A stretch of 64,000 bases of DNA from Amycolatopsis jejuensis (GTDB lineage: Bacteria; Actinomycetota; Actinomycetes; Mycobacteriales; Pseudonocardiaceae): NCBI RefSeq assembly GCF_000717335.1, contig NZ_JNYZ01000021.1, positions 62,001 through 126,000 on the forward strand, read 5' to 3'. Below are positions 32,709 to 42,372 of this stretch, piece after piece. Position 1 is the first letter of the stretch. Each line of letters opens with the position of its first letter. Made by a program: the position numbers and the translations under genes. Under the pieces are notes generated by a model. It saw only the letters and a program-made list of their open reading frames with translations, was not told the DNA's origin and did not search any database.

Positions 32709-34994
32709 TCAGGCGTTGGCTTCCGCCGGAGTGTCGGCGATGACACTGCCGCGCCGCTTGGACACGACGATCGCCGCGACGATCACCGCGACCGCGACGA
32801 CCGCGATCACGATCCGCCACGTGGTGTTCGCGCCGCCGCCGAGCGTCAGCGTGACCACCGCGGGGGCGATCAGCACCGAGACCAGGTTCATCACCTTGAT
32901 CAGCGGGTTGATCGCCGGACCGGCGGTGTCCTTGAACGGGTCGCCGACGGTGTCCCCGATGATGGTGGCCTCGTGCGCGTCGGAGCCCTTGCCGCCGTGG
33001 TTGCCGTCCTCGACCAGCTTCTTCGCGTTGTCCCAGGCACCACCGGAGTTGGCGAGGAAGATCGCCATCAGGGTGCCGGTCGCGATCGCACCGGCCAGGT
33101 ACCCGGCGAGCGCTCCGGTGCCGAGGCCGAAGCCGACGGCGATCGGGGCGAACACCGCGAGCAGACCCGGCGTGGCCAGCTCCCGCAGGGAGTCGCGGGT
33201 GACGATGTCGACGACCCGGCCGTACTCGGGCCGCGTGGTGCCCTCCATGATCCCGGCGATCTCCCGGAACTGGCGGCGCACCTCGTACACCACCGCACCG
33301 GCCGCGCGCGAAACCGCGTTGACGGCCAGACCGGAGAACAGGAACACCACTGCCGCGCCGATGATCACGCCGACCAGCGTGTTCGGGCTGACCACCTGGT
33401 TCACGAACGAGCTCATCGCGTTGACCGCGCTGCCCCCGCGCTCGGCGAGGGTCTTCGCGATCGCGTCCGAGTAGGACCCGAACAGCGCCGTGGCCGCCAG
33501 CACCGCGGTGGCGATGGCGATGCCCTTGGTGATGGCCTTGGTGGTGTTGCCGACCGCGTCGAGCTCGGTGAGGATCTGCGCGGCCTTCTCGTCGACGTCA
33601 CCGGACATCTCGGCGATGCCCTGCGCGTTGTCCGAAACCGGCCCGAAGGTGTCCATCGCGACGATGACGCCGACGGTGGTCAGCAGACCGGTACCGGCCA
33701 GCGCCACGGCGAAGAGCGCAACGCCGCCGCCCAGGAGGTACGCGCCGAACACAGCGGCGCCGATCACCAGCGCGGTGTACACCGCGGACTCGAAACCGAC
33801 CGAGATACCGGACAGGATCACTGTCGCCGCACCGGTTTCCGACGTCTTGCCGACGTCCTTGACCGGCTTGTGCTCGGTGCCCGTGTAGTACCCGGTGATG
33901 CGCAGGATCAGCGCGGCGAGCACGATGCCGATGATCACCGAGACGGTGGCGATCACGGCCGGGTTGCCGGTGTTGTGCGCGTAGCTGTCGCCGAATTCGG
34001 CGAAGCTGCCCGGCAGGTACACGAACGCGGCGATGGCCGACAGCACCGCGGAAATCACCGCGGAGATGTAGAACGAGCGGTTGATCGTGACCAGACCGCC
34101 TTCGCCCGCGCGTGCCTTCGTGATGTACACGCCGATCACCGCGGTGATCACGCCGATGGCAGGCACGATCAGCGGGAAGATCAAACCGGACGAACCGAAG
34201 GCGGAGCTGCCGAGAATCAGCGCGGCCACCAGCATCACGGCGTAGGACTCGAAGAGGTCCGCGGCCATGCCGGCGCAGTCGCCGACGTTGTCGCCGACGT
34301 TGTCGGCAATCGTGGCGGCGTTGCGCGGGTCGTCCTCGGGAATGCCCTGCTCCACCTTGCCGACGAGGTCGGCGCCGACGTCCGCGGCCTTGGTGAAGAT
34401 ACCGCCGCCGACACGCATGAACATGGCGATCAGTGCGGCGCCGAACCCGAAGCCCTCCAACACCTTCGGGGCCTGGCCGGTGTAGACGAGCACCACGACC
34501 GCGGCACCGAAGAGGCCGAGACCGACGGTGATCATGCCGACCACGCCACCGGTGCGGAACGCGACGCGCATGGCCTTCTCGCGCCCGCCTTCCTCCCGCG
34601 AGGCGGCCGCGACGCGCAGGTTCGCCTGCGTGGCAAGCCACATGCCGAGGTAGCCGATGGTGAACGAGAACACCGCGCCGACGAGGAAGAAGATCGACCG
34701 GCCGATCCGTTCGTTCCAGTCGTCCGCGGGAAGTGCGAAGAGCAGCAAGAACACGATCACGCCGAAAACGGCGAGAGTGTTGCGCTGTCGCTTCAGGTAA
34801 GCGGCCGCACCTTCCTGCACTGCCTTTGCGATGTCCTGCATCTTGGCGGTGCCCTGGCCTGCGGCCAGCACCTCCTTGAGCAGGACGTAGCCGATGGCCA
34901 GTGCGGCAAGGGCGACCACGGCGACCACACCGACAATGGTGTAGCCACCCCCGGAGAGCGTGATACCGCCCTCCGCGAGGAACTGCCGGGACAT
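32709..34994 (-). CDS. hppA: Membrane proton-pumping pyrophosphatase
   Basis: The 761-residue protein has about 16 transmembrane helices and the family motifs DVGADLVGK, DNVGDNVGDCAGMAADLFE, and near the C-terminus DAHEATIIGDTVGDPFKDT. It splits pyrophosphate and pumps protons. The residue that sets potassium dependence reads GNTTKAITKG; lysine at this place marks the K+-independent subfamily. GGAGGACGA lies before the ATG at 34994. It is not part of the Rv3644c-Rv3661 order in mycobacteria, so it is a lineage feature of this region. Confidence 0.95.
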   Translation of the reverse strand: MSRQFLAEGGITLSGGGYTIVGVVAVVALAALAIGYVLLKEVLAAGQGTAKMQDIAKAVQEGAAAYLKRQRNTLAVFGVIVFLLLFALPADDWNERIGRSIFFLVGAVFSFTIGYLGMWLATQANLRVAAASREEGGREKAMRVAFRTGGVVGMITVGLGLFGAAVVVLVYTGQAPKVLEGFGFGAALIAMFMRVGGGIFTKAADVGADLVGKVEQGIPEDDPRNAATIADNVGDNVGDCAGMAADLFESYAVMLVAALILGSSAFGSSGLIFPLIVPAIGVITAVIGVYITKARAGEGGLVTINRSFYISAVISAVLSAIAAFVYLPGSFAEFGDSYAHNTGNPAVIATVSVIIGIVLAALILRITGYYTGTEHKPVKDVGKTSETGAATVILSGISVGFESAVYTALVIGAAVFGAYLLGGGVALFAVALAGTGLLTTVGVIVAMDTFGPVSDNAQGIAEMSGDVDEKAAQILTELDAVGNTTKAITKGIAIATAVLAATALFGSYSDAIAKTLAERGGSAVNAMSSFVNQVVSPNTLVGVIIGAAVVFLFSGLAVNAVSRAAGAVVYEVRRQFREIAGIMEGTTRPEYGRVVDIVTRDSLRELATPGLLAVFAPIAVGFGLGTGALAGYLAGAIATGTLMAIFLANSGGAWDNAKKLVEDGNHGGKGSDAHEATIIGDTVGDPFKDTAGPAINPLIKVMNLVSVLIAPAVVTLTLGGGANTTWRIVIAVVAVAVIVAAIVVSKRRGSVIADTPAEANA

Positions 34995-35208
34995 TCGTCC
35001 TCCTGGAAACGCCGTTTGGCCAGCGCGGGCCCGTCGTACCCCGGCGTGCCTGCGCTGGCGTGGATCTGTGCCGGTCGACACGCTAGCCGTGCAGGCAATG
35101 CACGTCTCACATGACTCTCGCCACAGAGGGTGTGGATTGCGGGAGTGTATTGGTAGTGATCCGGCGACCCGCAACGCGTCCCGCTGAGAGCACGGTCGGT
35201 GACCTTGT

Positions 35209-38200
35209 GTGATTGGTCACTGGATCGATCTCGCCCCGGTTTTGTCGGTGCCCTGTGCCAAGCTTCGGCACGTGGTTGGCGAGAGAGGACGGAGGCTGCT
35301 GGACCGGGTCACGGCAGGGATCCCGGCGCACGAGAACCCGGTCACGCACGTGGCCAGGCTGCCCGCGCGCACGGCCAGTTTCGCGCCGTGGCCGGAGTGG
35401 GCTGCGCCGGAAGTGGTGGCTGCGTTCGGTGCGGCCGGGGTCGGAAAACCGTGGCGGCACCAGGTCGAGGCCGCTTCGCTGGCGCATGCCGGTGCGCACG
35501 TGGTGGTGTCCACGGGGACGGCGTCCGGGAAATCGCTGGCGTATCAGCTGCCGGTGCTGTCGGCGCTTTGTGCGGACAGCCGGTCGACGGCGCTGTACCT
35601 CTCGCCCACCAAGGCGCTCGGGGCGGATCAGCTGCGTTCGGTGTCCTCTTTGGACGTCAAGGGCGTACGCGCGGCAGCGTTCGACGGCGACACCCCGATG
35701 ACAGAGCGCGACTGGGTCCGCGCGCATGCGAACTGGGTGTTCAGCAATCCCGACATGCTCCATCGCGGCATCCTGTCGGCGCACTCGCGGTGGACGCAGT
35801 TCTTCCGGCGGCTGCGTTATGTTGTGGTCGACGAATGCCACAGCTATCGCGGTGTGTTCGGGTCGCATGTCGCGTTACTGCTGCGGCGGTTGCGCCGGGT
35901 TGCCGCCCACTACGGGGCTTCGCCGGTGTTCGTGCTGGCGTCGGCAACGACGGCGGCGCCCGCTGCTTTCGCGACGCGCCTCACCGGCGTGCCGTGCGAA
36001 GCAGTCACGGAAGACGCGTCGCCACGCGGGGCGCGCACGGTCGCGTTGTGGGAGCCGCCGCTGCTCGACGAGCTCACCGGCGAAAACGGCGCGCCTGTGC
36101 GGCGTCCGGCTGGCGTCGAGACGGCGCGGATTCTCACCGAGCTGGTGGTGGAGGGCGCGCGGTCGCTGGCGTTCGTCCGCTCGCGGCGCGGGGCCGAGCT
36201 CACCGCGCTGGGCGCACGTCGGCTGCTGTCCGAAGTGGACCCTTCGCTGGCGAAAACCGTTGCGGCGTATCGGTCCGGGTTCTTGCCGGAGGAGCGGCGG
36301 GAACTGGAACAGGCGCTGTTGTCGGGTCGGTTGCTGGGAGTCGCGACCACGAACGCGCTGGAGCTCGGGGTCGACATCGCGGGTCTCGATGCGGTGGTGC
36401 TGGCCGGATACCCGGGCACGCTCGCGTCGTTCTGGCAGCAGTCCGGCCGCGCGGGCCGGTCGGGCGACGAGGCGCTGGTGGTGTTCGTGGCACGGGACGA
36501 CCCGCTCGACACGTACTTGGTGCACCATCCGGCGGCGTTGCTGGAGCGCCCGGTGGAGACGGCGGTGCTGGACCCGGCGAATCCGTACGTACTGGGTCCA
36601 CAGCTGGCGTGCGCGGTCGCGGAACTGCCGCTCACCGAACCGGAACTGCCGACCTTCGGCGGCGACGCGGCACGGACGGTGCTGGCGGATCTGACCGCGG
36701 AGAAGCTGGTCCGCCGCCGGTCGAGCGGCTGGTACTGGACGTCGCGCGACCGTCCGCACGCAGACGTCGGCATCCGCGGCTCGGGCGGCGACCAGATAGC
36801 GGTGATGGAAGCGGACTCGGGCCGCATGCTCGGCACGGTCGACCCGGGCTCGGCCTGCTACGCCGTCCATCCGGGGGCGGTGTATTTGCACCAGGGTTCG
36901 TCGTATGTGGTCGATGAGCTGGAGCTGGAGACGGGTCTGGCGCTGGTGCACGCGGAGGACCCGGACTGGACGACGTCGCCGCGCGAGATCGTGGACATCT
37001 CGGTGCTGTCCACGGAGGAGCAATGCCGCCATGGCGAGGTGACGGTGTGTCTTGGCGAGGTGGCGGTGACGTCGCAGGTGGTGGGGTATCTGCGCCGCCG
37101 CCCGTCGGGTGAGGTGCTGGACCACACGCCGCTCGACCTGCCCGAGCAAAGCCTCCACACGAGAGCGGTGTGGTACACGGTGACGGGGGAATTGCTTGAG
37201 ATGCCACCGTTTGCCGGGGAGGGTGCGCCTTCTGGTGGGAACCCTGTTGCGGCTGGTTCGCCGGTGGGGGCCGGGGGTGGGTCAGCGATCGCGGTCGACG
37301 AGGGCGACCTGCCGCGTGGACCAGTGGGGGCCGGGGGTGCTGGGTATTCCGATGAGAACCCGGCGGAATCAGCCGCAGATAAGCCGGTGGTGACCGGGAA
37401 TGCTGCGTCCTCCGACGGAAACCCGGCAGAATCAGCCGCAGGTGAGCCGGTAGGGACCGGCGTTGCTGCGCCTGTTGCTGCTGATGTGCGGGCCGGGGCC
37501 CTGGGTGCTGCCTCAGCCGTCGCGGTCGGCGGCTGGGCCCAAGGGGGCGACCCGCCTGGTGAGCCGGTGGGGACCGGGGGTGCCTCGCCGGTTGTCGGGG
37601 GAACCGGCGAAGTCTCTGGGGGCTCCGCGGACGGACGGGGGTCCGGGGCCGCGGTGAGGGGTGGTGCTGCGTCGGCGGGTGTCGACGCTGCGGCCACGGT
37701 CAGAGCTGCTGCGGTGGGGACCGAAGCTCCGCTCGTCGTATCCGGAGCCGAACCGGTGGGGACCGAAGCCGGTTCGGTGGGGACCGAGTTGTCGCAGGTG
37801 GGGACGGCTGTGGCAGCGGTGGGGACCGGGGGTGCCGGCAGAACACCGGGGGGTGCCGGATTGGTTCCGGCACGCGTCCCCGGTGCTCTGCATGCCGCCG
37901 AGCACGCTGCGATCGGCCTGCTACCGCTTTTCGCTACGTGCGACCGCTGGGACATCGGCGGGGTGTCTACCGCGTGGCACGAGGACACCGGGGAGGCGAC
38001 GGTGTTCGTGCACGATGGGCATCCCGGGGGTGCGGGGTTTGCCGACCGCGGTTATGCCGCGATTGTCCCGTGGCTGGCCGCTACGCGGGAGGCGATCGTC
38101 TCCTGCGAGTGCCCGACGGGCTGCCCGTCCTGCGTCCAGTCGCCGAAGTGCGGGAACGGCAACGATCCGCTGGACAAGGCGGGGGCGGTGGCCGTACTGG

Positions 38201-38259
38201 GAGCCGTGCTCGGGGCGTTGCGTCAGCACGGGGAACAGTGCGGCCACGGTGGTACGTGA
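35209..38259 (+). CDS. DECH-box helicase of the secretion-neighbourhood family (MrfA-like)
   Basis: The 1016-residue protein has a superfamily-2 helicase core: VVVSTGTASGKSLAY (Walker A), VVDECHSYRG (DECH box), LASATT, and the C-lobe ATTNALELGVDIAG and QQSGRAGRSG. The C-terminal DUF1998/zinc module has four cysteines (CECPTGCPSCVQSPKCG). This is the helicase type that lies beside Tad genes in actinobacteria, related to Bacillus MrfA, which acts in DNA repair. Residues about 666-885 are a Gly/Pro/Ala/Val-rich low-complexity insert that splits the C-terminal domain. The start at GTG 35209 is weak; GTG 35272 is an alternative. Confidence 0.88.
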   Translation: MIGHWIDLAPVLSVPCAKLRHVVGERGRRLLDRVTAGIPAHENPVTHVARLPARTASFAPWPEWAAPEVVAAFGAAGVGKPWRHQVEAASLAHAGAHVVVSTGTASGKSLAYQLPVLSALCADSRSTALYLSPTKALGADQLRSVSSLDVKGVRAAAFDGDTPMTERDWVRAHANWVFSNPDMLHRGILSAHSRWTQFFRRLRYVVVDECHSYRGVFGSHVALLLRRLRRVAAHYGASPVFVLASATTAAPAAFATRLTGVPCEAVTEDASPRGARTVALWEPPLLDELTGENGAPVRRPAGVETARILTELVVEGARSLAFVRSRRGAELTALGARRLLSEVDPSLAKTVAAYRSGFLPEERRELEQALLSGRLLGVATTNALELGVDIAGLDAVVLAGYPGTLASFWQQSGRAGRSGDEALVVFVARDDPLDTYLVHHPAALLERPVETAVLDPANPYVLGPQLACAVAELPLTEPELPTFGGDAARTVLADLTAEKLVRRRSSGWYWTSRDRPHADVGIRGSGGDQIAVMEADSGRMLGTVDPGSACYAVHPGAVYLHQGSSYVVDELELETGLALVHAEDPDWTTSPREIVDISVLSTEEQCRHGEVTVCLGEVAVTSQVVGYLRRRPSGEVLDHTPLDLPEQSLHTRAVWYTVTGELLEMPPFAGEGAPSGGNPVAAGSPVGAGGGSAIAVDEGDLPRGPVGAGGAGYSDENPAESAADKPVVTGNAASSDGNPAESAAGEPVGTGVAAPVAADVRAGALGAASAVAVGGWAQGGDPPGEPVGTGGASPVVGGTGEVSGGSADGRGSGAAVRGGAASAGVDAAATVRAAAVGTEAPLVVSGAEPVGTEAGSVGTELSQVGTAVAAVGTGGAGRTPGGAGLVPARVPGALHAAEHAAIGLLPLFATCDRWDIGGVSTAWHEDTGEATVFVHDGHPGGAGFADRGYAAIVPWLAATREAIVSCECPTGCPSCVQSPKCGNGNDPLDKAGAVAVLGAVLGALRQHGEQCGHGGT

Positions 38260-38305
38260 AGACTTTCTTCGGTTGTCGCGCGCTGTCTGCCGGGATGGGA
38301 CCGGG

Positions 38306-38926
38306 TCAGGCTGCGGTGGTCTGGACCAGCATGGGGGCGTGCTCGTCGGCAAGGGCGCGCACGAGCACGTCCTGCACCTCGGTGGCGTCGGGCAGGTGCC
38401 AACCGCAGACGTCCGGCTTCACGCGCCAGTGCACGAGTCCGTGCTGGAACGGCGACGGGGGCAACGGGATGTAGCTACCCGCACCGTGCCACTGCACCGA
38501 CACGCGCTCGGCGAGTTCGGCCGGAATCCGCTCGGCGGGCGTGGTGAGAAAGAGCCACCGCCCGTTCGGCATCGCGACGATCGGCGCCGGGTGCCCGAGG
38601 GCACGCAGCAGCCGCGCGGCGCGCTTGCCGAGCTCTTGGTCTACCTCGACCGCGTCGAGCACGGTGCCGGTTGCCACGAGCAGGCTGTGCGTACGGTCGG
38701 TGAACCAGCTGGCGACCTCGTGGGCGTGCGAGCCGACGAGCTCGCGCCAGTCGTCGCGCACCGGCAGCGGCCGCCGCCAGGTCAGGTCGTCCCCCTCACC
38801 GGTGATCGGAGCCGGGGTCGCCCCCGGGAGCACCGGCCAGCCACGCCATGCGAGGCCGATCGCCTCCGCACGCAGTTCGATGCGGAAGGCGTTCCGCCAG
38901 CTGTCCGGCCAATTCGCGTCCAACAT
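38306..38926 (-). CDS. Primase-polymerase-like single-domain protein
   Basis: The 206-residue protein resembles the catalytic domain of bifunctional primase-polymerases (archaeo-eukaryotic primase fold): GLAWRGWPVLPG, then LLVATGTVLDAVEVDQELG with the paired acidic residues of the hhhDhE site, and IVAMPNGRWLFLTTP with a possible third motif. No helicase domain is attached. It converges with the helicase gene (46-bp gap). Stand-alone forms are common in actinomycetes; the substrate is not established. Confidence 0.7.
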   Translation of the reverse strand: MLDANWPDSWRNAFRIELRAEAIGLAWRGWPVLPGATPAPITGEGDDLTWRRPLPVRDDWRELVGSHAHEVASWFTDRTHSLLVATGTVLDAVEVDQELGKRAARLLRALGHPAPIVAMPNGRWLFLTTPAERIPAELAERVSVQWHGAGSYIPLPPSPFQHGLVHWRVKPDVCGWHLPDATEVQDVLVRALADEHAPMLVQTTAA

Positions 38927-39830
38927 TGCTTTCCTGCCTTCAAGTTCCGGTTTTCACGCCGCCCCGGGGTCGGGGCCCGTGGTGGCGCACGTCTCACTAA
39001 ACGGCAAGTTGCACATTGCGGGGAAGACCTGCGCGACAACCGGCCGTTACCGCGCGATGAACGCCCGGTAGTCCACCGCCCGGCCGATAACGGCGCACCG
39101 ATCACCGGCCGCTGACCCCGCCGTTCCCCCCGCCGGACGGTGCCGACCACGGCTTTCGACACTTTCTCGCGCCTCCGCAGCGGTCGTGGCGCAGGTGCTG
39201 GATTGGGCCGTTGACCAGCACTTTCAACCGCTCGCCGTACGCCAGCGACCGCTGCTCGCGCCCTCCGGCCACTCGCCGAGCCCCATGATCGGCACGAGCG
39301 GACGGGGATTCCGGCGACCGGTCACCACTCCGCGCCCGGGCTGCCGACGAGCGGTTTCCGGCGGACGGCGAGGGTTGGGGTGGGTTGCGCAGGGTGACGG
39401 CTCGGGCTGGTTCGGCGGGCGAGTCGAGGCCTCCGGGCCCGGGCTGCTCGGGTCCGGGCTGCTCGAGTCCGCTGCTCGGGTCCGGGCTGCTCGAGTCCGC
39501 TGCTCGGGTCCGGGCTGCTCGAGTCCTGCCGAAGCGGTAGGCCGACCGGTCAGGACCCCGGCGCGGCTCGGGACACAGTCCGCCCGGACCGAACACTCCG
39601 GGTGCGACGAACGCTGGGGGCACTCCCGGACGAGACCAAGAGCAGCCCGACCGATCGGCAGATCAGCGGACCGGCGCGGCCCGTCGACGACAGTCTGGCG
39701 CCTGGTCCGTCGGACCTGCGCCCACTCAGGTCAGCGGAAGCAGAACCATTGACCGTCGTGACCCCTCAATCGGCGCGCACCGCAAATCCGCTGGCCCGTG
39801 CTGCCCGGCCTGGTTGCCGCGCAACTTGGG
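38927..39830. other. Gene-free stretch with a 28-bp tandem repeat
   Basis: Over 900 bp carry no credible gene. A 28-bp unit (GCTGCTCGGGTCC-GGGCTGCTCGAGTCC) is repeated three times exactly at 39444-39471, 39472-39499 and 39500-39527. The rest shows no structure that I can name. The promoter of the primase-like gene is at the left end. Confidence 0.7.
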
Positions 39831-40196
39831 TCAAGGTGGCAGTTCTACCGGACCCGCGCGGGCCTTGGCTGTCGGTGCGGGGAGGCCAGGCATCGGGGCG
39901 ACGGCGGCGCGGACCTCGACGAAAGCGTCTCGGTTGTGCCAGCGGCAACTGGTCACGACCGCTTTTTCGTGGTCTGCCACCTCGGCCGCTCGGGCGCAGG
40001 CTGTGGTCGGCCCGTCGGCGGCGTGAGCGGCGGCGGCCAACGCGCCCAGGTCTGCGGCCGCCTCGACTCGGTGTCTCGCGGAGATCGCCACTGCTATCCA
40101 CCAGACCAAGACCGTCACGCCGATCAGGGTTGTTGCGGCCAAGGCCGTCCAGACGGTGGCGACGCCGGCGTCGTTCGGGGGTTGCCGACTGATCAT
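39831..40196 (-). CDS. TadE-like protein of the helicase/secretion neighbourhood
   Basis: The 121-residue product has one N-terminal transmembrane helix (GVATVWTALAATTLIGVTVL, continuing VWWIAVA) followed by a short extracytoplasmic part typical of Tad pseudopilins (RHRVEAAADLGALAAAA, then two cysteines: TACARAA, TSCRWH). It overlaps the preceding TadE gene by 4 bp and ends the pilus operon. It equals Rv3654c in position. It is probably assembled in, or primes, the Flp-type pilus. Confidence 0.8.
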   Translation of the reverse strand: MISRQPPNDAGVATVWTALAATTLIGVTVLVWWIAVAISARHRVEAAADLGALAAAAHAADGPTTACARAAEVADHEKAVVTSCRWHNRDAFVEVRAAVAPMPGLPAPTAKARAGPVELPP

Positions 40197-40522
40197 GACG
40201 GTTCCGTTATTGCGTACGCGGTTGCGCTGAGGTGCAAGGCAGACAGGGCATCCGTGGTGACTTCGGCGGTGAGGCCGTCGCCGGCGTGCTGGATCGTCAG
40301 GCGGGCGCCACGTGGGGCGATTGCCTGGACTACTGCGTCGGCGGCACCGGGCTGGCCGGCCGCGGTGAGGCGGGCGGCTTCGCGGGCGGCGTCGAGACAG
40401 CGGAGGTGTCCGGCGATCGCGCTGGTTCCGGTGAGCAGCACAGCCAGCACGGCGGTCAACGCTCCCAGCGAAAGAGCGGCTTCCACCGTGACGAAGCCAC
40501 CGTCCCGGCGACGGCCCGCCAT
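40193..40522 (-). CDS. TadE-family pseudopilin
   Basis: The 109-residue product begins with a short basic leader and the signature GGFVTVEAALSLGALTAVLA, in which the phenylalanine and glutamate fit class III signal peptides of Tad pseudopilins. A small exported domain with one cysteine (HLRCLDAA) follows. The ATG at 40522 overlaps the pilin stop by one base (TGATG) and the stop overlaps the next gene by 4 bp. It equals Rv3655c in position. Confidence 0.82.
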   Translation of the reverse strand: MAGRRRDGGFVTVEAALSLGALTAVLAVLLTGTSAIAGHLRCLDAAREAARLTAAGQPGAADAVVQAIAPRGARLTIQHAGDGLTAEVTTDALSALHLSATAYAITEPS

Positions 40523-40686
40523 CAGGTGGCCACCGTCAGGGCTCTTTGGACCAGCCCGGACAACGCCGTGGAAATCGAGTCTCCGGTGAGCAGAACGTAA
40601 AGCGCGACGGCGAACGCTGCCGCGGCCACTGTGCCGATGGCGTATTCGGCCGTGGTGGTGCCTTCGTCGCCGGGTAAGAACAGCAT
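40522..40686 (-). CDS. Flp-like pilin (DUF4244), 54 residues
   Basis: This gene is too short for usual ORF calling. The product starts MLFLPGDEGTTTAEYAIGTV and continues as one hydrophobic helix (AAAAFAVALYVLLTG) with a short C-terminal tail ending in VAT. The glutamate of TTAEYA is the +5-like residue of Flp pilins. It is the only major-pilin candidate in the cluster, at the place of Rv3656c, between TadC and TadE. Coupling to TadE is by TGATG. Confidence 0.82.
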   Translation of the reverse strand: MLFLPGDEGTTTAEYAIGTVAAAAFAVALYVLLTGDSISTALSGLVQRALTVAT

Positions 40687-40716
40687 GTTCGGATTCCTTT
40701 TCTGTCGTGGATGTAT

Positions 40717-41406
40717 TCACAGCAGGCCACCGATCCGCCCGGCGAGGCCGAGCACCACCGGCAGCACGCCGAGAACGAAGAACGCGGGCAGGAAACACAG
40801 CCCCACCGGCAGAGCCAAGGCGACCCCGGCCCGTTCGGCGCGTTCCTCGGCCTCGACGCCCAGTCCGTCGCGCAGGCGGCGGGCCAGGTCGTCCGCGGTC
40901 GAGGCGAGCGCCGCGCCCGACCGCGCGGTACGGGTGGCCGCGACCGCCAGTTCGGCAAATCCCGGCCTTGCCCGGACGGGTGCCCAGGCCGGTGCTGGAT
41001 CCGCACCGAGTGCGAGCAGATTTGCCGTTTCGCGCAAGGCTTTCGCGGTTTCGGCTGGCGCGCCGGTCGCGACTGTTTCCAACGCCACCGGGACTGGCAT
41101 TCCGGTGCGCAGGCAGGCGGCCAGGACGTCCAGGACGGCGGCTGAGCGCAGGCGTTCGGAGACGTCATCAGGACCTCTGACCCGGCTGGACCTGCGGAGC
41201 AGCCACCAGCCGCCGACTCCGGCGGCCACGCCGACCGGTATTCCGGCGACGACGGCAATCGAGAGTCCGGCGACGACGGCGCAGGCGGCGTGCCGAATCT
41301 CTGGTCGCAGGGTGCGCCGGGGTCGGCGTGCCAGGTGTCGGGGTGGCGCAGTTCCTGGCCAGAGCAGAAGTGCGATGGCTGAGAGGGCGAAGCCGATGGT
41401 GATCAT
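40717..41406 (-). CDS. TadC-type inner-membrane protein
   Basis: The 229-residue protein has hydrophobic segments at both ends (TIGFALSAIALLLWPG, AACAVVAGLSIAVVAGIPVG, GVALALPVGLCFLPAFFVLG, VLPVVLGLAGRIGGLL) and the T2SS-F/GSPII_F cytoplasmic domain between (VLDVLAACLRTGMPVPVALE, RTARSGAALASTADDLARRL). It should form the pilus platform with TadB. The ATG 41406 overlaps the TadB stop (ATGA). Confidence 0.85.
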   Translation of the reverse strand: MITIGFALSAIALLLWPGTAPPRHLARRPRRTLRPEIRHAACAVVAGLSIAVVAGIPVGVAAGVGGWWLLRRSSRVRGPDDVSERLRSAAVLDVLAACLRTGMPVPVALETVATGAPAETAKALRETANLLALGADPAPAWAPVRARPGFAELAVAATRTARSGAALASTADDLARRLRDGLGVEAEERAERAGVALALPVGLCFLPAFFVLGVLPVVLGLAGRIGGLL

Positions 41407-42152
41407 GCGCGCCCCTTTCGGTTGGTCAGCGCGCGAGACCATGCGGTGCCTGCCCACAGCAGCGCGGCGCCGGCTACCAGGAATGCTTGCCCGATCAGGG
41501 TTTCGGTGAGGACGGTGAGCGGGCCGGCGCCGATGAGCTGGCCCAGCGCCAGACAGCCGACCGGCAGGATCGTGAGGACGACGGCGCTCATCCGCGGACC
41601 GGCCATTTTCGCGTGGAGCCGACGGGTGAAGGCGGTTTCGGCGTCGACGTCGCGGCGGGTTGCCTCCAGGGCGTCGGCGATCGGGAGACCGTGGCGGCGA
41701 GCGAGGTTCCAGGCGTGGGCGACGCTGGGGAGTACGGGGGATTCGAGGGTGCCGTCGAGGCGTGCGGCGGTGGAGAGGTTGCGGAGTTCACCGGCGAGTT
41801 GCGGGACGGCGTCGGCGGCAGCTTCGGCCGCGGTGACCGGGTGAGCACCGGCGCGGAGTTCGGCGACCATCGTGCGGAGAACGGCCGACGTCTGCTCGGC
41901 GCGGGCCAGGGCTTCGGTGGTTTCCTTTCTGCTGCGCCATTCCTGGCGGATGGCGAGGGTGAGAAGGGCGGTGGCAACGGAGGCGCCGATCCCGCCGACG
42001 AGCAGCGCGACGACGGCCGGTGCCAGCCAGAGGAGTTGGCGCGGCGGGACGGGCAGGCGCAGGACAAGGCGCGCGGGTTGGAGGCGGCTGGGGAGGGTGG
42101 GCCAGCAGAGGATTCCGGTTCCCAGGAAGAGGAACGACCAGGGGGAGATCAT
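41403..42152 (-). CDS. TadB-type inner-membrane protein
   Basis: The 249-residue protein has a hydrophobic N-terminus, a GSPII_F domain (VLRTMVAELRAGAHPVTAAE, HAWNLARRHGLPIADALEAT) and two C-terminal transmembrane helices (SAVVLTILPVGCLALGQLIG, TLIGQAFLVAGAALLWAGTA). It works with TadC as the platform engaged by the ATPase TadA. The 220 bp between it and TadA contain short degenerate repeats of GGCACGGAACGGG type, but no gene. Confidence 0.85.
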   Translation of the reverse strand: MISPWSFLFLGTGILCWPTLPSRLQPARLVLRLPVPPRQLLWLAPAVVALLVGGIGASVATALLTLAIRQEWRSRKETTEALARAEQTSAVLRTMVAELRAGAHPVTAAEAAADAVPQLAGELRNLSTAARLDGTLESPVLPSVAHAWNLARRHGLPIADALEATRRDVDAETAFTRRLHAKMAGPRMSAVVLTILPVGCLALGQLIGAGPLTVLTETLIGQAFLVAGAALLWAGTAWSRALTNRKGRA

Positions 42153-42372
42153 GCGGGGACCTCACGGTGGGGGTGGTCGGTGTGGGTGAGCGGGTGGTGA
42201 GGGGTGGTTATGGCACGGGCGAGGGGCGGCAGGGTCGTGGTCATGGAACGGGCGTGCGGATGCGGGGTGGCGGGCACGGCACCGGCAGGCGAGAGGACGG
42301 CGGCAGTCACGAAACGGGCCAACGGCAGCAGGGTCGCGGGCACGGAACGGGTGGCTGGACGGAGGGTGGTGG

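Noticed and set aside
35199..36917. 572-codon frame overlapping the helicase gene
   Set aside because: Gly/Arg/Ala-rich shadow; the other frame has all helicase motifs.
38260..38305. Terminator between helicase and primase-like genes
   Set aside because: No stable inverted repeat was found in the 46-bp convergent gap.
39186..39752. Plus-strand gene in the 900-bp gap
   Set aside because: The frame crosses the 28-bp repeats, has no ribosome site and no recognisable domain.
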